64,000 nucleotides of DNA from Mesostigma viride (GCA_009746045.1 RPFO01002162.1:50451-114450), one strand, 5' to 3'; shown: positions 1 through 12,700, counted from the stretch's first letter. A program made the numbers and translations. The notes: generated by a model not told the origin, from the sequence alone.

Positions 1-1083
1 AAATTAATGTGTAGCCTTGTTTTGTTTAAGTGGTGTATCTCACATAAGTCACGTGAACAAAATGGAACTAAGATTACGTGCACCATCTGCGAGCATAGTT
101 GTCTCACTTCATATGCACAGCTATGATGGGTACTCTTGATACATGCTTCACAAGGGCAATGCATGTAGTGGATCTCTACCGGAACTGGCGGGGGGGAGAA
201 TCAGGCATACAGGCAATGCGGACTTCTCCATGGGATATGCAGATGGTATGTCGCAGTATTACTATGTTCTTGGGACATCAACTACAACAATAAAAAGTAC
301 AACAATAAAACAGCCTAGCATTTGGGTGTGCACTTGGTTGTCTTGAAGAAGATGTCTTGAAAAAGTTGTATACAGAGTAAGGGCGAGAAACCCACAGATA
401 CATGGCATTATTCCAACAAAGTGAATTACATGGTCACACTCTAATGCAGCCAGCCAGTTCAGGATTGAGGTAGGCAGCACATGTGACTTTTATATGCTGG
501 CCGTCAGGCTAGCTAGTTATTGGCGCGCAGCACCATCAGCTCAGCTGTGGCCAAGGTAATGGAAACACAGAACATCACTTGTGAACCGAATGTAGCACAG
601 ACATGGCTGTTCACATCAGCAACGTGAGAGATGCACATGATGCCTGCAAGAAAGCCATCAAGCCACCGACATGCCAACGCAAGCCAGCAAACATGCAGCA
701 AGCACAGCAAACACCTACCACAGTGATGATATCACACCCCCAATCTGCCAATCCCTAGATAGTAGATACCTAGCTGAGGCTGCGGGTGGGGCCTGCTCAG
801 GTGTTCAAAGGCTAGGGTTGGATTCGGAAAATGTTGGGTGGTTACCTGCCAAAAATCGCCCCACATTCTGTACAGCACTTGAGTGCTCCGTGACCTCTCA
901 ACCGAGGCTTAGGTTCCATCAATAACTTGCGCCAGCAAGGCAAACAATCAAAGACAGCCACCAATGCAAGCAATACAGCTATGCAAATAACCCAGAAAAA
1001 CAAGTAGGCACAAGTCAGCGATGCAAGCCGCTTAGTCAGTCTTAATGCATGCAATGACCTCCTTGTGGCGACAACAAAGGGAG
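1..1083. other. Left flank, no gene recognised
   Basis: Both strands were read. The open frames are all under 90 codons, have no recognisable domain and overlap each other, so I see no gene here. The stretch is AT/GC-balanced unique-looking sequence that runs into the minisatellite. Confidence 0.5.
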
Positions 1084-1697
1084 TCATGGCAGTCATGACA
1101 GCCATGACAGCCAAGACAGCAAGGACAGCCATGAAAGCTGAAAGCCATGACAGCAAGGACAGCCAAGACAGCACAAGGACAGCCGCAATGGCCATGACAG
1201 CCATGACAGCCATGACAGCCATGACAGCCATGACAGCCATGACAGCCATGACAACCATGACAGCCATGACAGCCATGACAGCCATGACAGCAAGGACAGC
1301 CATGAAAGCTGACAGCCATGACAGCCATGACAGCCATGACAGCCATGACAGCCATGACAGCCATGAAAGCTGAAAGCCATGACAGCCATGACAGCCATGA
1401 CAGCCATGACAGCCATGACAGCCATGACAGCCATGACAGCCATGACAGCCATGACAGCCATGACAGCCATGACAGCCATGACAGCCATGACAGCCATGAC
1501 AGCCATGACAGCCATGACAGCCATGACAGCCATGACAGCCATGACAGCCATGACAGCCATGACAGCCATGACAGCCATGACAGCCATGACAGCCATGACA
1601 GCCATGACAGCCATGACAGCCATGACAGCCATGAAAGCTGAAAGCCATGACAGCCACGACAGCCAAGACAGCACAAGGACAGCCGCAATGGCCATGG
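1084..1697. repeat. 9-bp minisatellite (CATGACAGC)n
   Basis: The array is built from the 9-bp unit CATGACAGC, with point variants (AAGGACAGC, AAGACAGC) and punctuating GAAAGCTGAAAGC blocks near 1134, 1304, 1368 and 1632. The unit is a multiple of 3 and lacks stops, so five overlapping frames stay open and give artificial peptides such as MTA, HDS, WLS, GCH and MAV repeats. A segment of about 35 bp ending in GCAATGGCCATG is present at both ends (about 1162-1197 and 1662-1697), so the array has some higher-order structure. None of the frames has a domain or a non-repetitive core. I read it as non-coding satellite. Confidence 0.95.
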
Positions 1698-2940
1698 CGG
1701 CAATGACTGCCCAGGAGCGAACAGTAACATCATCAACACAAGTATGCAACCATAACCAACACTAACGCGTGCTTGATGGGCTCTCGCTCACCAACGCACC
1801 ATCGGGACCTGACCCAAAGCAAGTCCGGTTTTACGCGCGCTCCTACATTCATCGACCAACGATGGACAACGCGGAAGAGTCAAGACAGCTCGCAGGAAAG
1901 AAAATAACACCAGCAACCCCGCTCGCCAGTTGTATGTTACAACTGTTGCCAGCGACCCCGCTCGCCAGTTGCATCTTACACTTGTTTATGGCGAGCAGAG
2001 TCGCCCGTAAGTCGCCTGGATATCGGTCCGCCTGGCGACATAACAAGGCAATATCAATCTTTTAAGTGAAAATGAATTGGCAGATGCAGCAATGCGAAGG
2101 AACAATCGATAGTAATGGCGTCACTTGATCTACTGCATTGGAACATCCTGCCACGACAAACACGGTAAAGCTCTGGAGAAAATCCACGCTACAATGCCTC
2201 ATTTATTGGATTGCAGGTAACGCTACCTTGTCATACTCTTAGCAACAAGATATGGAAGCGTCAATCTGCGTTTAATAAACATCCTTGCCGCCCCCGTTAA
2301 TTTCCGGAATATCCCTCCCGCTATGGCTGCCGGGGGTGCCCGCTGCACTGTAACTTTGTCAGCAGCTGTCTCTGGCATAGGGTTTTAACAGCTTTTACCT
2401 GTACTTACGGCATGGCTACATTACACCTTTTGTAGTACACCTACCGACGTGAGTTGAGGCTGGAGTCTGGTTTACGCTGGTTACACAGACTTCCCGTCTG
2501 GATACGCCGCAAGGGCAGTCCACGGCATTCTTGGAGTAGCTCGCAACCAGGCGCGGCGGCGATCCCCGGTCTGATTCTGGTCCGGGGGTGAGTTTTTAAC
2601 TCATGAGTGAAAAAAATAATCTCCCCTTTGGCGACTCGGAAACCAATTCTTTGGCGAGGCCGCAACTTCACTCCGCTTTCCCCGGACGTTACACAGACGT
2701 TCACGTCTTGTCCGCGCCAAAATTTCGCACATGTTCCGTAAAGGGCGTGACGGAAACAGGAATCTGACCAAACGAATCAGATTTCGATCGGAAAAACCGC
2801 TGTCTGACCATGGTCTGACGCATCGAACTAAGAATCCCGACTGATCTGTAATAAAAAACACCTGTCTGCAATTAGTGAAACTAATCTGTAATTACCGGGC
2901 CCCAACTTGACTAATCTGAAATTTTCTATAAACTACAGTA
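1698..2940. other. Intergenic, no gene recognised
   Basis: No ORF with a recognisable domain is present. One imperfect tandem duplication of about 38 bp is visible at 1911-1986; both copies contain CCCCGCTCGCCAGTTG. Nothing else stands out. Confidence 0.5.
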
Positions 2941-2984
2941 CTAATGCGGACGGTGTACCCACAGTGAGCTAGATTAATTAAACC

Positions 2985-3104
2985 CTGTCAATTTCTTGAT
3001 ACCCTAGGCTTAGCAGGGATTAACTACTGGCTATATTTGGAATAAACGTACACCTATTTACCTGGAATTAAACCCTGTCGGTACACCGGCGCGCGAATAA
3101 ACCT
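2985..3104. repeat. Dispersed repeat related to 5202-5395 and 5841-5880
   Basis: The segment containing GATACCCTAGGCTTAGCAGG and the following ATTAACTA..GGATATAT block recurs twice in tandem at 5202-5379. The end of this copy (AACCCTGTCGG, then ACCGGCGCG and AATAAAC) recurs at 5841-5880. It looks like remnants of one dispersed repeat family. No coding capacity is seen. Confidence 0.6.
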
Positions 3105-3112
3105 GTTGTCAC

Positions 3113-3880
3113 AGGAGGGGTGACATCTCCAGGCAAAATTTCCTGGATACTAGGGGCCCGTCCCAGGGCCTGACTGCTGCGGTAAGCGCCGGCCCCTGAA
3201 TTGAAATAGGGGCTGGCGAGTAAAACGAGGGTCGGCGGCGGTGGCCCCGTATTACTGGCCCCCAATAGCGCAGCGCTACGTGGCCGAGCTGCGGCCCCAC
3301 GTGGCAAGATGCGGCACCACGTGGCAAGATGAGGCGCCACGTGGCTTGATGCCGGCATGCCTCTCCGGCGACAGGCAATTACTGGGCAAGACATACACAG
3401 TACCCTAGTAAGGTTACCATCCGAGCTACTTACGTCCCCGAACTATCTCTGTTGGATATGACCGGCGTGGGATTCCAACTAAACTGAACTGAACTGAACT
3501 GAACTGGGCAAGACATCTGCAGACTGCATGACAGTATAGCGCGGCGCGGCGTGAGGACGGATGCCGACACAGTTTTTTGTGTAGGCATCCGTAGGCCCGT
3601 ACATAGCTGGCATCCGGGGCATGGCAAGATGGGACGCCACGTGGCATGATGCGGCATGCCGCGCCTGCTGTACAATATGGGGGCCCGAAATCTAGGGCTG
3701 GCGGCTGCATAAAAATTCGGCCCCTGGAATCTCCCCTATAGGGGCCGAAAAGATGGGGGCTAGCTAGAATTGGTGCCGGTAGCTGCACGGGCCCCTAGTA
3801 TGGAAATAGGGGCCAGACATTCTGGACCGGCGGCTGCAGGATCCGGCCCCTAGTTAGCTTGGCTCAATGTCACCCCTCCT
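3113..3880. mobile_element. MITE-like DNA transposon, copy 1 (8-bp TSD)
   Basis: This non-autonomous element is 768 bp. Its ends are perfect inverted repeats (AGGAGGGGTGACAT at the left, ATGTCACCCCTCCT at the right). It is bounded by a perfect 8-bp target duplication GTTGTCAC at 3105-3112 and 3881-3888. An 8-bp duplication is the signature of hAT-type transposases; P and Merlin elements give similar lengths, so hAT is a likely but not proven assignment. It contains several CACGTGG palindromes (about 3298-3350 and 3636) and a tandem ACTGA run near 3480-3507. No transposase ORF is present, so an autonomous partner must exist or have existed elsewhere. Confidence 0.85.
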
Positions 3881-3888
3881 GTTGTCAC

Positions 3889-4065
3889 TTGTCAGTTGAG
3901 TAAACTCAACCGTGAAAAGATGGACGGTACAGATGAACCGTGAAAAGATGGACGGTGTAGTTGAGAATTGAGATGACAAATGCGCTGGCAGGCGCTGGCT
4001 GCTCACTGGCTTCGCGCATGTACAGGCTGGTTAGGCTATAGTGACCCTTATAGTGTCAGCAAGCG
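3889..4065. other. Spacer with a 20-bp tandem duplication
   Basis: Short unique spacer. ACCGTGAAAAGATGGACGGT occurs twice (about 3909-3928 and 3934-3953). No gene is seen. Confidence 0.5.
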
Positions 4066-4350
4066 CTTCCGGAAAATTGAGAGCGAATCTGGAGAAGCTG
4101 AAAGTACATTTGCCTGGCAGTTTTTCATGACGGATGCGACTGCGAGTCGAGCGGTCGAAAATTATTTGATCTACTGTCGCTTACAGAAGTACTTTCTGAA
4201 CCAGACAGATATCTCCCAGTTTGTATCGCCTTTTTACCGTACAAGCCATCGGTTTCCTCGACCGCTCGACTCGCAGTCGCATCCGTCATGAAAAACTGCC
4301 AGGCAAATGTACTTTCAGCTTCTCCAGATTCGCTCTCAATTTTCCGGAAG
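4066..4350. mobile_element. Fold-back element with 93-bp inverted arms
   Basis: Positions 4066-4158 and 4258-4350 are perfect or near-perfect inverted copies of each other, separated by a loop of 99 bp; the outer end is CTTCCGGAAAATTGAG. This is the structure of a fold-back or long-TIR MITE. I could not find a convincing target duplication (left flank CAGCAAGCG, right flank GTCAAGTTA), so mobility is inferred from structure only. The loop has no coding potential. Confidence 0.7.
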
Positions 4351-4380
4351 GTCAAGTTATGTCCAGGGTATGGTTAGTGG

Positions 4381-5132
4381 AGGAGGGGTGACATCTCCAG
4401 GCAATTTTTCCCGGATACTAGGGGCCCGTCCCAGGGCCTGACTGCTGCGGTAAGCGCCGGCCCCTGAATTGAATTAGGGGCTGGCGAGTAAAACGAGGGT
4501 CGGCGGCGGTGGCCCCGTATTACTGGCCCCCAATAGCGCAGCGCTACGTGGCCGAGCTGCGGCACCACGTGGCAAGATGCGGCACCACGTGGCAAGATGA
4601 GGCGCCACGTGGCTTGATGCCGTCATGCCTCTCCGGCGACAGGCAACTACTGGGCAAGACATATCACAGTACCCTAGTAAGGTTACCATCCGAGCTACTT
4701 ACGTCGCCACACTATCTCTGTTGGATATGACCGGCGTGGGATTCCAACTAAACTGAACTGAACTGAACTGAACTGGGCAAGACATCTGCAGACTGCATGA
4801 CAGTATAGCGCGGCGCGGCGTGAGGACGGATGCCGACACAGTTTTTTGTGTAGGCATCCGTAGGCCCGTACATAGCTGGCATCCGGGGCATGGCAAGATG
4901 GGACGCCACGTGGCATGATGCGGCATGCCGCGCCTGCTGTACAATATGGGGGCCCGAAATCTAGGGCTGGCGGCTGCATAAAAATTCGGCCCCTGGAATC
5001 TCCCCTATAGGGGCCGAAAAGATGGGGGCTACAGCTGCACGGGCCCCTAGTATGGAAATAGGGGCCAGACATTCTGGACCGGCGGCTGCAGGATCCGGCC
5101 CCTAGTTAGCTTGGCTCAATGTCACCCCTCCT
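4381..5132. mobile_element. MITE-like DNA transposon, copy 2 (8-bp TSD)
   Basis: A second copy of the element at 3113-3880 in the same orientation. It is 752 bp, with the same 14-bp terminal inverted repeats and a different perfect 8-bp target duplication GTTAGTGG (4373-4380 and 5133-5140). It differs by a few substitutions and a deletion of about 16 bp near 5030. Two copies with independent target duplications show real transposition rather than segmental duplication. Confidence 0.87.
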
Positions 5133-5201
5133 GTTAGTGGCACAGCCATATCTGTACAGTAGTGACGACATGCGCGTGAAAATGATCATGAGGATACCTT
5201 G

Positions 5202-5379
5202 GCGGACATTTCTGACACTGCTGAAGTGCTGCTATCTGATACCCTAGGCTTAGCAGGTATTAACTATTGGATATATTTTGAATAAAGGAGACTTTCGCGG
5301 ACATTTCTGACTCTGCTGAAGTGCTGCTATCTGATACCCTAGGCTTAGCAGGGATTAACTATTGGATATATTAGGAATA
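5202..5379. repeat. Imperfect tandem duplication, about 85-95 bp unit
   Basis: Two neighbouring units start at CGGACATTTCTGAC and run through GATACCCTAGGCTTAGCAGG to GGATATATT..GAATAAA. A related copy lies near 2985. No ORF is seen. Confidence 0.7.
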
Positions 5380-6275
5380 AACCTACACCTATTTATCTGG
5401 AAGTGCTGCTATCTTACAGAAACTCTATGCGCGACACTGCTGCGACAGACGTGTCATGTTGTTGTTGTTGTTGTTGTTTCCCACGTGACTAGTATACGTA
5501 ACACGGAACCGGTACCATCTATCTAATGATCTCCCAATTTACCTGTTGTAATATTCCAACACGATATTACCCGATATTATAACCCGCAACGGCACGCCGA
5601 AATTCGGCTCGGTTTTTCCAGCTCTGGCGGACATGCGAGCTGTCTTGGCGGCCATGCGAGCAGTCTTGTAACTACATTCAGCTTTGTGCTGGCTCGGGTA
5701 AAGATCCTGCGCCCTTTCAGAATCCACAGAAGGCATAATTCCAGCTGCTTCGAGTGCCGACTACCGTTGGAGCAGCCGCATCGCAGGTGTGGCGAGTATA
5801 TATTCAACTACCATAATAAGGCAGGACCAGTCTTTGGATCCACTATTAATAACCCTGTCGGACAACCGGCGCGGAAATAAACTGAAATCAATTAATTAAG
5901 GTGTGGCGACTAGAGGTCGCCAGCGACGTGTTCATTTAATTAGAGTTGCCGATGCGGGGAAATGAAACCAGTGTCAAGCCGTGGTTGCATTATGCCTGTT
6001 AGACCCGGGAAGAACTTGCCGGGGCCGGGGCTCAAACGGGGTATACTTCGCGCAAACCTCATCAGTGCTGTAATGACCAATGTCAAAACAATGTGCCTTA
6101 GCCCTTATACGCGGGTGCGCGCAATCGGGTTCATGAACGATCCTAGCCCGGCCTCCTTGCGACGCATGCGTTGATGATCGGTATTTATTCCTGCCTTAAG
6201 TAAATGCATGGTGTACATTGGTCTTCGAGGCGGTGTGGTCTTTACTAGTCACTGGCAGTTACTTCCCTCAGCGCC
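5380..6275. other. Upstream flank of the kinase gene
   Basis: A (GTT)n microsatellite lies at about 5458-5477. The stretch also contains the CCCTGTCGG..ACCGGCGCG fragment at 5841-5880. No gene is recognised. The promoter and 5' UTR of the kinase should lie in its last few hundred bases, but I cannot point to a defined core-promoter element. Confidence 0.4.
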
Positions 6276-6752
6276 ATGGAGACCAGTGGCGTCATTGTTG
6301 AGCTTCCTGAAAGTACCGCAGACAATCATCAAGGTGATCTACGCATGCCGGCGACAAGGACGTTATCCGATATTATGCCATCCCCAATGTCATCCGTTAT
6401 GGCTTACCATATGCCACTGGCAGAGTCGCCCTGGGGAGAATCTGATACGATGGCACCAATGGCCTCCTCTGTGGAACCTGCCAGCCCGTCAAGAAGAACT
6501 TTTGCCGAGGTGGCACACCTGGTAGTCATGACGAATAGGTTTGCCGCAAGATTCCGTACACTTCGGGACATGGTGTCCCCGGACTGCTATGTCCAGCTGG
6601 AGGACATGCAGAATTTGGGGCGCCTTGGTGAGGGTGCTTTTGCGACGGTGGATCAATACAGGATGAAATCGGGTGAGGGGCCGGCCATGGCGGTGAAGAA
6701 GTTGAGATTGGAATTTCTTGCCGGTGGCCCAGAATTGCGAGATTTCGCACAG
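6276..6752 (+). CDS. Kinase exon 1
   Basis: This exon encodes residues 1-159: the low-complexity N-terminus, the glycine-rich loop and the catalytic lysine. It ends CACAG before the donor GTAAGC at 6753, phase 0. An unannotated 5' UTR exon upstream cannot be excluded. Confidence 0.85.
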
Positions 6753-9700
6753 GTAAGCTTCTCCCTGCCCTTGGCACTAAGAAGGTGTTTCTTCACTGAT
6801 CATGGTTAGACTGCAGGGCTGTCATGGCCCCACGCCACCAGCCTTCGCTGTGGCCAGAGGCAAACCAGTGAATGCCCCATGCAGCTTTTTCCAAATCGCT
6901 GTGTTGATTGTATGCTTTCTTCTGTGTTGAGGCGGCGTATTTCATGGGCTCCCCTCCTATAATATGCCATCCTCCTCCTAGAAAAAAATCCAACTGCTGG
7001 TGAATTAAGGGGACTGCCCGGTGCCCCCCATCATCTGCGTAGTACCAATTTTGCCGCTCCTTTCGTTCACAACTGTTGGTGGGCCACGACAACCTAAATC
7101 CTGTGTTTGTAGCTAGGCATCCATGCACTAGAGCGCGCCACTTGGCAACTATTAGACCAGCCCTCATGGAGGGAAGGTGCCCACCTGCAAGCATACTTGC
7201 TGCAGACAAGGAGGAGGAAGCGCACAAGGGGTTAATGCAGCACTGGCACCTGGCAGTGTTGTATCGCAACACACAGGCATGCTTGCGCGCCACGTGGCAT
7301 GTGCCCCGTTAGAGGGCAGTGCCATTGGTGAAATAGGAATTGCGTGATTGAAGCAGTCACCCCCATCAATGCATGGGAATCTGTGCCCCGGGCATTTGTG
7401 GGTGGTGGCTTTGATCTTCACACACTAATCCCCTTTCCGTTCCTTCCCTTTCAGTTTGCTTCCATTTGCATCTTAATTCCCCCCGCCACTGCCACTGCCA
7501 CTGCCACTGCCACTGCCACTGCCACTGCCACTGCCACTGCCACTGCCACTGCCACTGCCATTTCTTCTGCTTTCTCACCTTCTCTTCTCCCCCCCTCCCC
7601 TGGATGATCATATCACTTGGTTGGGGGTCATGGCTATGACGCTATCATCTCGCACATTCAAACTCCCATGTCAGTCGTGAGCCCTGTTCCATTTCGCCTT
7701 CCACGTCTTGGCCTGACGCAACCTGTGACACATGTCCGCCTTGTGTGCTGTACACCCGCAGGAGGTGGCACTCATGAAGAAGCTGAAGCACAAGAACATC
7801 TGCCGCTTCCTTGGCGTGGGAGAGTACGCGGAGGATGGCTACATGCCCCGGTTTGTGTGCATGGAGATGCTGCCAGGGGGGTCCCTGGGCTCCCTGATCC
7901 AGAGGAACAGGGTCACGGTAGCGCAGGCGTTTCGATACGCGCGCGACATCGCGTGCGGCCTGGCCTACCTGCACGAATCCATCCCGCCCGTCATGCACCG
8001 AGACATCAAGCTGGATGTGGGTGCTCAATTACTCCTTGTTGCAAGCATGTGGTGGTTGCTGGTTCTCTTGATCTTGCATAATTTCTGCGCATTTTAAGAT
8101 TTCCATTGCCACCACATACGCAGCGTTCATGTCACGACCCACCCATTGGGCTATCAAAGATGAATAGCCTGTCAGTAAAGGATGTAATACTAGTATTCCT
8201 GTAGTTATATATTGGAGCTTATGGGCCCCACCCATGCCCAGACCTGAACTGTTGTGTTGTACTGTGGCAGATGGCATCCTACCACGGTCTTGAGGGAGGG
8301 AGGGAGGGAGGGAGGGAGGGAGGGAGGGAGGGAGGGAGGGAGGGAGGGAGGGATCAGGGAGGGAGGGAGGGAGGGAGGGAGGGAGGGAGGGAGGGAGGGA
8401 GGGAGGGAGGGAGGGAGGGAGGGAGGGAGGGAGGGAGGGAGGGAGCTAGGGAGGGAGGGAGGGAGGGAGGGAGGGAGGGAGGGAGGGAGGGAGGGAGGGA
8501 GGAGGAGGGAGGGAGGGAGGGAGGGAGGGAGGGAGGGAGGGAGGGAGGGAGGGAGGGAGGGAGGGAGGGAGGGAGGGAGGGAGGGAGGGAGGGAGGAGGA
8601 GGGAGGGAGGGAGGGAGGGGGGGGGGGAGGGAGGGAGGGAGGGGGGGAGGGAGGGAGGGAGGGAGGGAGGGAGGGAGGGAGGGAGGGAGGGAGGAGGGAG
8701 GGAGGGAGGGAGGGAGGGAGGGAGGAGGGAGGGAGGGAGGGAGGGAGGGAGGGAGGGAGGGAGGGAGGGAGGGAGGGAGGGAGGGAGGGAGGGAGGGAGG
8801 GAGGGAGGGAGGGAGGGAGGGAGGAGGGCACGGACGCAGTAATCCAGTGTGAGGTGGCAACAAGGAGGATGGAGAGATGAAAAGGTGTGAACTTGGATAT
8901 GCTCTGGAGACCGCGGCGAATCGACGGTGCATACTGCTTGCAGCTGCTGGCCGCCCGCCTACCTTCCCTCCCGCCTTCTCTCCTGCCTTCTCTCCTGCCT
9001 TCGGGACCACGTGACCGCCTGACCACCTGACCACCTGACCACCTGACCACCTGACCACCTGACCACCTGACCACCTGACCACCTGACCACCTGACCACCT
9101 GACCACCTGACCACCTGACCACCTGACCACCTGACCACCTGACCACCTGACCACCTGACCACCTGACCACCTGACCACCTGACCACCTGACAACCTGACT
9201 GACCACCTGACCACCTAGTGACCACATGATCACCTGACCACTTGACCACCTGACCATTTGCTCACCCACCCGCCCACCCTCCCATCCACCTACACTCACG
9301 CACATGCGGTACATCGCTCGCGCCCACCCGCTCATGCAAGCGGCGCAGAACATTTTGATCGACGCCGAGGGGGTGGCCAAGATCACCGACTTTGGCCTAG
9401 GCAAGCTGGTTCACCGCGCGCTGGAGCGTCGCGCGCTCGCGAAAAGCTTTTTCACCAACACCGGGCGCGCAAGCCGCCGCAGGAGCCGCCTCAGCCCTGG
9501 TGACGACGCCAGCTTCAGCAACTCAAAGGGCAGCGGTTCTTACAGCGGGCAGGGTCTCCCAGGCCGCTCCGGCTCAGAGCTCAGCGAGAGGAGCTTCCGG
9601 TCGAGCAGCAAGTGGTCGCTGGATAACAGCCGCAACAAGCTCACTAGGATATTCTCACAAAGGTGGGTGGCAGCATGTGAGGTTGGGTGATGGCACCGCT

Positions 9701-12700
9701 TTCGCAGGGTACCTGTGCCCAGCCGTGTGCCTGCCGTTGTGGGCAAGGGGAAATGGATGATAGCGCAAGCTCAAGGGTCTGCTTGTTTTAACCCCTGCAC
9801 CATCCGTCGGGCAAGGGGGCCGGTCTTTTCTTCCTTGGCAGCTGGATGGAGCGGTATCCCACACGGCGCATGGTGACTGGTTTTCGCATCCTGCTGCGAT
9901 GGGGGGGCTCCGACGTCATGTCTCCAGATTGTTTGCGGTTCATTACCATTGGCGCAGGGGAGGGCACGGATCTCCCTTGCCTAGGGAGTTAGTGCAGGCT
10001 GAGAACTGGGAAACTCAGTGCACGCAGACAATGCCAAATGGCTTGTGTGGAAACGACGAGATGTCCACCTTGGCATTAGGATAGAATGGCACATATACCG
10101 CTGGTCAGCCGTCACTTGCGGCTGACCAGACTTTGCGTAAGTTAAGCCTAACTTACTGATCCTGGACGGACTAGCCTATCAGTTACAACCTGATCTAGTC
10201 AGTCCTAACATGACAACTACAGTCCCGGTACTGTGGTACCGGCTCAACACATACTGAGTCTAGCCACGTGTCCATGCCACGACTGCTCTAGTCCAGCACC
10301 GTCCCAGTACCCAATTGGGCGCCGGCGGTGCTGGCACGTGTCCACTCAGGCTACAGGCGGGAGACTTAGACTAACTCCCAATTTAAGTTTTCTTTGGGTT
10401 TCAACAGAAACACACATAGCCATCAAATGGACGCAGCCATTCCCAATGCCTTAGAAAAACTGTCAGATAACCTACTAGGACCCGGGCCAAGGTCACCTCA
10501 CACATGTACAAGAGATGCATTAAAAAAGGCCCCATGTCTCAAGCATGGTTTCTTAACCCCTAAACCGTCCTCGTGCCGATTTTCGACCACGAGTTTTACT
10601 CATGACTGGAATTCGGCATGAGTTTGTGCGCCCTGTAGAAATCTCGCGGGAAGGTTTTCGCGGGTAAAAATAGGACCGTTGGAAAGGTCTAGATTCACTC
10701 TATCCGTAGCACTCTTGAAAGACTGTATCTGACCACCGGACCAGGGTGAAAACCCTGGTCAAAGCTGACAGGGTACCCTAAACTGGTGACTCAAAATAGT
10801 CATAAGATATTTTGAGCATTATCTTGTGGGTCCCTGGGTGAAACAAGACATGGAAGTGCTTGGATGTAGTGCTTGGGTACACTTACAGTCCCCCCTGAAA
10901 TACTAGGGTGAAATCCAAGGTATACGTGGTCCATCATGCATTGGTTGTGAAGTTTATACTCGCGACCCGCGCGCAGCTGTCTCCAAGCATATGCGGCAGT
11001 GGTTATGGTGAATATTGGTGGCACACAGGTTGAAATATGCGTTAACATGCATGTTTGCCAATATTCCATGCTTACCTATCATGTCCAGGTTCAAAACTGC
11101 ACTAGAATGCTTGTTCTAGCCCCCCCTAAACTGGTGACTCAAATGAGTCACCAGTTATTTTTAGCTCCATCTGGTGGGCCCCTGGGGCAGTTACAATTTT
11201 TAGTGCTAGTATCCCATCCTAACTAGTAAATCTATCTACAAAACCAACCCCAGGGGCAACTTATTGAGAAAAGTGGTCTATCATGCATTGTAAGTGGGTC
11301 ACCGCGCACACTCACCGTACCCCCCTGAGGGGGTGCTATTAATAGAGCAGGGGGGCTAGTACTGGGACCACCCACTATACTCCCAGGTGGGCCCTCATAT
11401 GGGGATGCTTGGTTCCCAGCATGGTCTAGAAATAATAATTAGGCTGAATGGGGGCACCTGTGGCGTACTATGAAACTGGTGACTCACCTTAGGCACGAGT
11501 GCGAGACGGTGGAGGGGTTAACTGAGTGAGATGGGTGCTCAAGGCCCCAGCATGTCATGGTCATCCAAACATGGTGTCCCAAAAAATTTATTCAATAAAT
11601 AACACATTCATCACGTCCCAACTTTCTAGACCAGTGCTTCACACTGTCAGAAAACTACCCAGCTGCCACTGCAGCCTTTCAGCTGCAGTATTAGGCAGGG
11701 GGTCATGGGCTAACATGTACAACGTGCCAGTCACTTCAGACTGTAACCAGGGTTCATCAACCCATACAAGACCTGGTACTGTTGTCCTGCTGCCTGTGGC
11801 ACCTTGGTCAGTGCGTCTGCAGCATTGTCTTTGTCCTTGACGTGGGCTTTAGACTCCAGGTACTTGCATTCCTGTTTTAGCACAATCCAATCCAGGTCCG
11901 AGTGAACAGCCAAAGGATTGGCAAGGAAAGAGATGATAGATTGAGAGTCAGTCAGCAAATGTGCTTTCACTCCTGCAGAGCTACCAGCCTGGTGTTGAAG
12001 CCAGACCAGCAAGTGATTGATACCTTGCATGCAAGACAGAAGATACCACAGCCCTGCATTCAGCTACATTGCTACTCACAGCTTTCCTCTTGTGCAATCT
12101 ACTGAACCAGGAGACTAGTGACTTCTTCCCACCTTGGTTATGCAGGAAAAACAATCCAGCCTCTCTGGCTTGAACCTTGGTAACTACCCTGGACTCCATT
12201 GAACTATCCATCATGCACGTGATGTGAATGGGAGTAAACAGATCGAGTGAGTGAAGCATCAAAGGTGGACCATCATGCAATAACTGCTTGATTGCCCGTG
12301 CTCCTACCTCCTGTAGTACCTCATCATCTACCCTGCTCACAAAAGCCAGGTGGGGTGCACATGTAGCACATAGCCAACCAAGCTTGCCTCTAATGGTAGG
12401 GCACAAGTCAGGGGTGATGGTGACAGGCAGGACATCCAGACAAGACTTAATGTATTCAGCAGAGGCCTGCATGGAACAAGCCCGGCTGCCCTGCTGCTGC
12501 AGCAACTCAAGCATCATGCCACAGAACTTGACTGGCTCCTTGCCCAGCTCTAGCTGCTTGCCAATCTCAAAGCTAGCAGACACCTGAGCTATGAAAGCAT
12601 CCACTGCAGCTCTAGGACCTGAGAATTTAACTGATCATCCCCATGCCATACAAACATCATCATTCCATCAGGGTGTGGGATGACAAACAAGCAAGGGTCA

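Larger units (their letters stand above)
8017..9348 (+). other. Kinase intron 2, mostly tandem repeats
   Basis: 1,332-bp intron, donor GTGGGT, acceptor GGCGCAG. About 60 percent of it is two unrelated satellites, GGGA (8292-8828) and CCACCTGA (9008-9256). Long open frames over them are repeat artefacts. Confidence 0.85.

Noticed and set aside
842-1749. Long frames of WLS, GCH, MAV, HDS and MTA repeats on both strands
   Set aside because: Translations of the 9-bp satellite in all stop-free frames; no non-repetitive domain.
3105-3888. MITE pair as simple segmental duplication
   Set aside because: The two copies have different perfect 8-bp flanking duplications, which segmental duplication would not create.
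7344-7611. Frames with TATATA or WQWQWQ repeats
   Set aside because: Products of the (GCCACT)n array in intron 1.
8205-9404. 399-aa and similar frames of SLPP and RWSGGQVV repeats, and REGG frames
   Set aside because: Translations of the GGGA and CCACCTGA arrays inside a kinase intron.
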